Assembly: GCF_014269035.2 (NCBI RefSeq)
Contig: NZ_JABWRP020000015.1
Location: forward strand, 1-64,000
From: Pseudomonas vlassakiae
Lineage (GTDB): Bacteria; Pseudomonadota; Gammaproteobacteria; Pseudomonadales; Pseudomonadaceae
Direction: 5' to 3'
DNA: 64,000 bases
The translations under genes were made by a program, and so were the position numbers. Shown here one piece after another: positions 60,634 to 64,000 of the stretch (its first letter is position 1; each line of letters opens with the position of its first letter). A model generated the notes under the pieces. It saw only the letters and a list, made by a program, of their open reading frames with translations. It made no database searches and was not told the DNA's origin.

Positions 60634-61860
60634 TCAACCAGCCTGCGCCGCCAGGCTGTTGCTGACCTTGCGCCCCAGCCCCCATACCGTGACGAACCCG
60701 CAGCCCACCAGTGCCGTGGCCAGGCTCAGCAGCACCGAGCTGCCCAGCTGGTCGACGATGCGCCCACCGAAGAACGAGCCCAGGGCGATGATCACCTGGA
60801 ACATGGCCACGAACAGCGGCATGCCGCGCTCGACGTCCTTGGGGGCCACGACGAACATCCAGATGCTGGCGCAGGCCGGGAACGCACCAAAGGCGAAGCC
60901 CCAGAGCGCGATCAGCATCGCCGCGCCGGTGAGGCCGGTGGCGAAGTAGGGGAACAGCGCGGTGCTGACGCCAATCATCACCGCCACCAGCAACAGCGTG
61001 TGGCGCACGCTCTGGTTGGCGGCATAGCCGGCGAACAGGTTGCCGATCACCCCGGCTGCGCCGTAGAGCAGCAGCAGGGAACCGATGGTCGAGCCATCGA
61101 AGCCGGAACTCTGCTTGAAGAACGGCGCGACATAGGTGTACGCGGCAAAGTGCGCCAGGCCGATCAGCAGCACGGCGATCAAGCCGACCCGGGCTTGCGG
61201 GTTGATGAACAGCGCCGGCAGGTCACTGACACGGATCGCCTTGTCCGGGTTGAGCCGCGGCAGCAGCAACAGCTGCGCCACCAGTACCGGTACGCCGAGC
61301 AGCGCGGTGGCCAGGAAGGTCATGCGCCAGCCCATCAGGCCACTCAGCCAGGTGCCCACGGGCACGCCCAGCACGGTGGCCAGGGTTACACCGGCCATGA
61401 TGATCGAGGTGGCGCGGGCCACGCTCACTCCCTTGGGCGCGAGGCGGCCGCTGAGGGCAATGGCGGTGGCCCAGAAGCCACCGATGCTGATGCCCAGCAG
61501 TACGCGACCGAACAGCAGCAGGCTGAAGTCGCTGGCGTAGGCCACCACCGCGTTGGCGATGATCATGATCAGCGTCAGGCCGATCAGCAGGTAGCGCCGG
61601 TCGAGGGCGCCGATGCCCACCGACAGCAGCGGCGCGGCGAGGGCCGCCATGATGCCGGGCAGGGTCACCATCAGCCCGGCATGGCCGGCGCTGATGCCCA
61701 GGTCGCTGGCTACATCGTTGAGCACGCCCACCGGCAGAAACTCGCTGGTGACCAGGGCGAAGGCACCGACGGCGACTGAGAGAATCGCCAGCCACTGTTG
61801 CCTGACGCTCTGTTGATCATGCTCGGGACGGCCGTGAGAGGCCTGACTGACGCTTGGCAT
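60634..61860 (-). CDS. DHA1-family MFS exporter (AraJ/sugar-efflux-like)
   Basis: 408 aa, about 12 helices. SVAVGAFALVTSEFLPVGVLNDVASDLG is the TM1 signature of DHA1 exporters, followed by GHAGLMVTLPGIMAALAAPLL, a motif A variant IGALDRRYLLIG, and FWATAIALSGRLAPKG. AraJ/YdeA-type sugar or drug efflux is the likely class. No neighbour indicates a substrate. Confidence 0.87.
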   Translation of the reverse strand: MPSVSQASHGRPEHDQQSVRQQWLAILSVAVGAFALVTSEFLPVGVLNDVASDLGISAGHAGLMVTLPGIMAALAAPLLSVGIGALDRRYLLIGLTLIMIIANAVVAYASDFSLLLFGRVLLGISIGGFWATAIALSGRLAPKGVSVARATSIIMAGVTLATVLGVPVGTWLSGLMGWRMTFLATALLGVPVLVAQLLLLPRLNPDKAIRVSDLPALFINPQARVGLIAVLLIGLAHFAAYTYVAPFFKQSSGFDGSTIGSLLLLYGAAGVIGNLFAGYAANQSVRHTLLLVAVMIGVSTALFPYFATGLTGAAMLIALWGFAFGAFPACASIWMFVVAPKDVERGMPLFVAMFQVIIALGSFFGGRIVDQLGSSVLLSLATALVGCGFVTVWGLGRKVSNSLAAQAG

Positions 61861-62466
61861 GTTCCTGATTCCAAGGTGAGGTCGCCTGTTGCAGGCGAAG
61901 GGGGAGGGAAAATTGAAGGCGATTATAAAAGCCGGCAGCGGGACGTCGACAGGCGAGCCGCTCGATAGTATTCATCAACGTGATCGATGGGCCGCGCTGG
62001 GTAGAGCGCTTACGCTGTGCTCAAGGTCGAGATGTATCGTGGTAAAGGCCGTGGATGTGCTCAGTGGCGAAAGCAAGCCGAGTTGAAGCATATCCAGACG
62101 TCAGAAGCGAATGGGGGAGGGATTGCTGGCTACGAGAACGGCCTCTCCTCCGACCTGCTATGGCGCTATGAGGAGGTGTACAAAACTTCGTTTCATAAAG
62201 TAGGGAAGTGGAAATAATCCGCTCAACTGTAGTCCTTTTCCTAAATTGGCGCTTGCATCCTTTATCCGTTGCGGTCGAAAGTGCAGGGCTCTAGTCTCGG
62301 CGTGTCGCTGCGCATCAGCGAGACGGGACAGGCACTCATATCCAACTTTCTGGGTCATCCATACCCAGCCAAATGCTTGCATGGCGATGGCTGCTCCGCC
62401 CCTGTCAGGTGATGCGCGGTATCCCCGTGTAAACCTGAGGCAGCATTTGCCAAGTGATGCTTGAGT
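61861..62466. other. About 600-bp intergenic region without a recognised gene
   Basis: Between the DHA1 gene start and the MocR-type gene. Short frames at 61889-62217 (plus) and 62158-62586 (minus) have mixed codon use and no family motif. No terminator or repeat was recognised; the AT-rich 62190-62280 part likely carries the MocR promoter. Confidence 0.4.
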
Positions 62467-63891
62467 ATGGATGCGAAGAAAAGCAACAAATCCAGCTACA
62501 CCTACCAGGCGGTCTACCGCTATTTGCTCGACTGGATCGAAGCAGCACCGTCTGATGTCGAGCAGCGTCTGCCGTCGCTGCGCCAACTGGCCCTGCGCTT
62601 GAATGTTTCCGTCTCCAGCACCAAGTACGCCTATTCGCTGCTCGAAGATGAAGGGCGGGTTTATGCACGCCCCAAGCTCGGCTATTACACCCGGGCCAGC
62701 AGCACGCCATTGCTTGTCGAGCGTTCACCGAGCCTGCTCGACACCGTGTTCTCCTGTGCCCGTCAGCCCGGCATGCTGGCTCTGAGCAGTGATGCCCCGG
62801 CCATGCTGCTGTCGCTGGAAAAACCGTTGCTGATGATCGAGCGCGAACTCGCGCGCCAGTACCCGCGGTCACACGCGCCGTTGTACCAACCGTTCGGCGA
62901 GATGGAGTTGCGCAGCGTGCTGGCAGACCTCTACACCCGTTCGGCGCATCGCTGCTGGCAGGCCGAACATGTGTTCGTCGGCTCTGACCTGCGCAGCATC
63001 CTGGAACTTTCGTTACGCGCGCTGGACCTCGAAGGCAAGGTCGCGTTGGTCGAGTCTCCGTGTAGCTGGGCGGTGCTCAGGCAGCTGCTGGCTGCACGCA
63101 TGACCATCATCGAAGTGCCGCTGGGCGAGGATGGCTGCTTCGACCTGGCGCAACTTCGGCAGGTGCTGAGGAGCGAGCCGGTGCGCCTGGCCGTGTTGTC
63201 GTCGGCGACCAGCGTGCCGCAGGGCGGTCTGATGCCAGCGGCGGACAAGCAGCAGATATGCCGTTGGTTGGCCGAGCAGGATGTGTGGCTATTCGAGAAC
63301 GATGGCTATGGTGAGTTCTGCTTCCAGGCCGGGGCACCCCGCTATCGCGATTTCGCGGAACCTGACCGGCTGCTGGTGTTCTCCACCTTCGACAAGGTGA
63401 TCGGTTCGGAAGCACCCTATGGTTACCTGCTATGCCGGCGCCATACCGAGCGGCTGCAACACTTGTTCCTGGAGCGTGCCTTTCGCCTGTCGCCTATCCG
63501 CCAGAAGGCCATCGCCAAGCTGTTCACCTCACGTCGGGTCGAGCAACATGTGCAAACGCTGCGCGCCATGCTGCGCGAGCGCATGGAGCATATGAAAGAC
63601 CTTCTGGGAGCTCACGGCCAGGGATGCCTGCGCATTATCGAGCCGCAAGGTGGTGCGAGCTTCTGGCTGGAGTCGACCCGGCCGGTGGAAATGCGCCGGG
63701 TCTTCGAGCGCTTGCTGACGCAGCGTATCGTCATCGCGCCTGGGGAAATCTTCAGCCAGAGTGGCCTTTGGCGCAGTCACCTGCGGCTGTGCTACACGCT
63801 GGACTGGAGCAAGGACATTCCCCGGGCGCTGCTATGCCTGGTCAAGGCGATCCAGGACGAATCCATCCAGGAAAAAGCTCAGACGCCATAG
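62467..63891 (+). CDS. MocR-type regulator: GntR HTH fused to an aminotransferase-like domain
   Basis: 474 aa from ATG 62467; a TTG at 62461 adds two residues. GntR winged helix about 14-75 (LPSLRQLALRLNVSVSSTKYAYSLLEDEGRVYARPKLGYYTRA), linker, then a fold-type I aminotransferase-like domain: ENDGYGEFCFQAGAP with the PLP-contact Asp and Tyr, and STFDKVIGSEAPYGYLLC, whose Lys fits the PLP lysine (usual motif SxSKxxxPxxRxGY, here with Arg lost). Controls an unknown amino acid or amine gene. Its end overlaps the panB tail by 13 bases, convergently. Confidence 0.85.
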   Translation: MDAKKSNKSSYTYQAVYRYLLDWIEAAPSDVEQRLPSLRQLALRLNVSVSSTKYAYSLLEDEGRVYARPKLGYYTRASSTPLLVERSPSLLDTVFSCARQPGMLALSSDAPAMLLSLEKPLLMIERELARQYPRSHAPLYQPFGEMELRSVLADLYTRSAHRCWQAEHVFVGSDLRSILELSLRALDLEGKVALVESPCSWAVLRQLLAARMTIIEVPLGEDGCFDLAQLRQVLRSEPVRLAVLSSATSVPQGGLMPAADKQQICRWLAEQDVWLFENDGYGEFCFQAGAPRYRDFAEPDRLLVFSTFDKVIGSEAPYGYLLCRRHTERLQHLFLERAFRLSPIRQKAIAKLFTSRRVEQHVQTLRAMLRERMEHMKDLLGAHGQGCLRIIEPQGGASFWLESTRPVEMRRVFERLLTQRIVIAPGEIFSQSGLWRSHLRLCYTLDWSKDIPRALLCLVKAIQDESIQEKAQTP

Positions 63892-64000
63892 CAGTGGCGC
63901 ATCTCGGGGAAGGTCCCGCCGCGCACTTCGTCACCGAAGCGGGTACACGCATCGCGGATCACCTGGGCAACGTCGGCATATTGCTTGACGAAGCGCGGCA
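63879..64000 (-). CDS. panB: 3-methyl-2-oxobutanoate hydroxymethyltransferase, C-terminal end (partial)
   Basis: Only the last 39 codons are inside: PRFVKQYADVAQVIRDACTR then FGDEVRGGTFPEMRHCYGV before TGA at 63881-63879. The PRFVKxYAD...YxxEVxxGxFPxxxHxY pattern fits the end of PanB, the first step of pantothenate synthesis. The stop lies inside the convergent MocR gene. Confidence 0.75.
   Translation of the reverse strand, partial: PRFVKQYADVAQVIRDACTRFGDEVRGGTFPEMRHCYGV

Noticed and set aside
60559..61779. 406-codon plus-strand open frame
   Set aside because: Antisense shadow of the DHA1 exporter; composition (His/Gln/Arg-rich) is typical of such shadows.
62158..62586. 142-codon minus-strand frame before the MocR-type gene
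   Set aside because: Runs into the MocR gene on the opposite strand, no motif, codon bias absent.
1..64000. CRISPR array or integrase-bounded genomic island
   Set aside because: No regularly spaced direct repeats, tRNA, integrase or transposase was seen, despite the relic-rich 25.8-31.4 kb stretch.

Overview
The window looks like a chromosomal segment of a Pseudomonas of the putida/fluorescens type. The evidence is the high GC with strong G/C third-position bias, the Cyo quinol oxidase genes, many LysR/IclR/HxlR regulators beside small catabolic or efflux operons, a VasX-type type VI effector start at the left edge, and panB at the right edge. No rRNA, tRNA, CRISPR array, transposase or phage module was found.

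Layout. 1-4.4 kb: start of a VasX-like effector, a membrane HD-GYP c-di-GMP phosphodiesterase and two overlapping DUF202 membrane genes. 4.4-9.4 kb (cluster A): a flavin dehydrogenase of the 3-ketosteroid-dehydrogenase type, a divergent IclR regulator, a Gfo/Idh/MocA dehydrogenase and a TIM-barrel isomerase, then a dead AraC tail. 9.6-32.3 kb: accessory region, visibly AT-richer in parts. It holds an alpha/beta hydrolase, HxlR-EmrA-EmrB, a second DHA2 exporter with a monooxygenase-fold protein and LysR, an Lrp/EamA pair, two secreted royal-jelly/Yellow-family proteins with a signal-less OpuAC protein, an SDR/AhpD/MDR oxidoreductase set, NmrA/HxlR, and several gene relics (SDR, MFS, CitMHS and a duplicated fragment). 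32.5-36.5 kb: cyoABCD without an adjacent cyoE.

36.6-43.6 kb (cluster B): an apparent operon of a shikimate-dehydrogenase-like enzyme, a KstD-like flavoprotein, a NIPSNAP protein and a second flavoprotein paralogous to that of cluster A, then an ACS-family transporter, with a divergent IclR regulator. IclR-type 15-bp operator candidates occur in both clusters, and one version is shared between them. The two clusters are best read as uptake and oxidation of shikimate-like or other alicyclic hydroxy/oxo acids towards aromatic products; the substrate is inferred, not shown.

43.6-64 kb: a lipoprotein, a tripartite RND pump in permease-adaptor-outer membrane order, a HAD phosphatase, a glycine-zipper protein, a broken CAP-domain gene, chrBA chromate resistance with a candidate operator, an ECF sigma/RskA anti-sigma/fasciclin operon, a diguanylate cyclase, a LysR/MDR divergent pair, abutting LysR and HxlR tails, an AraJ-type exporter, a MocR-type regulator and the 3' end of panB.
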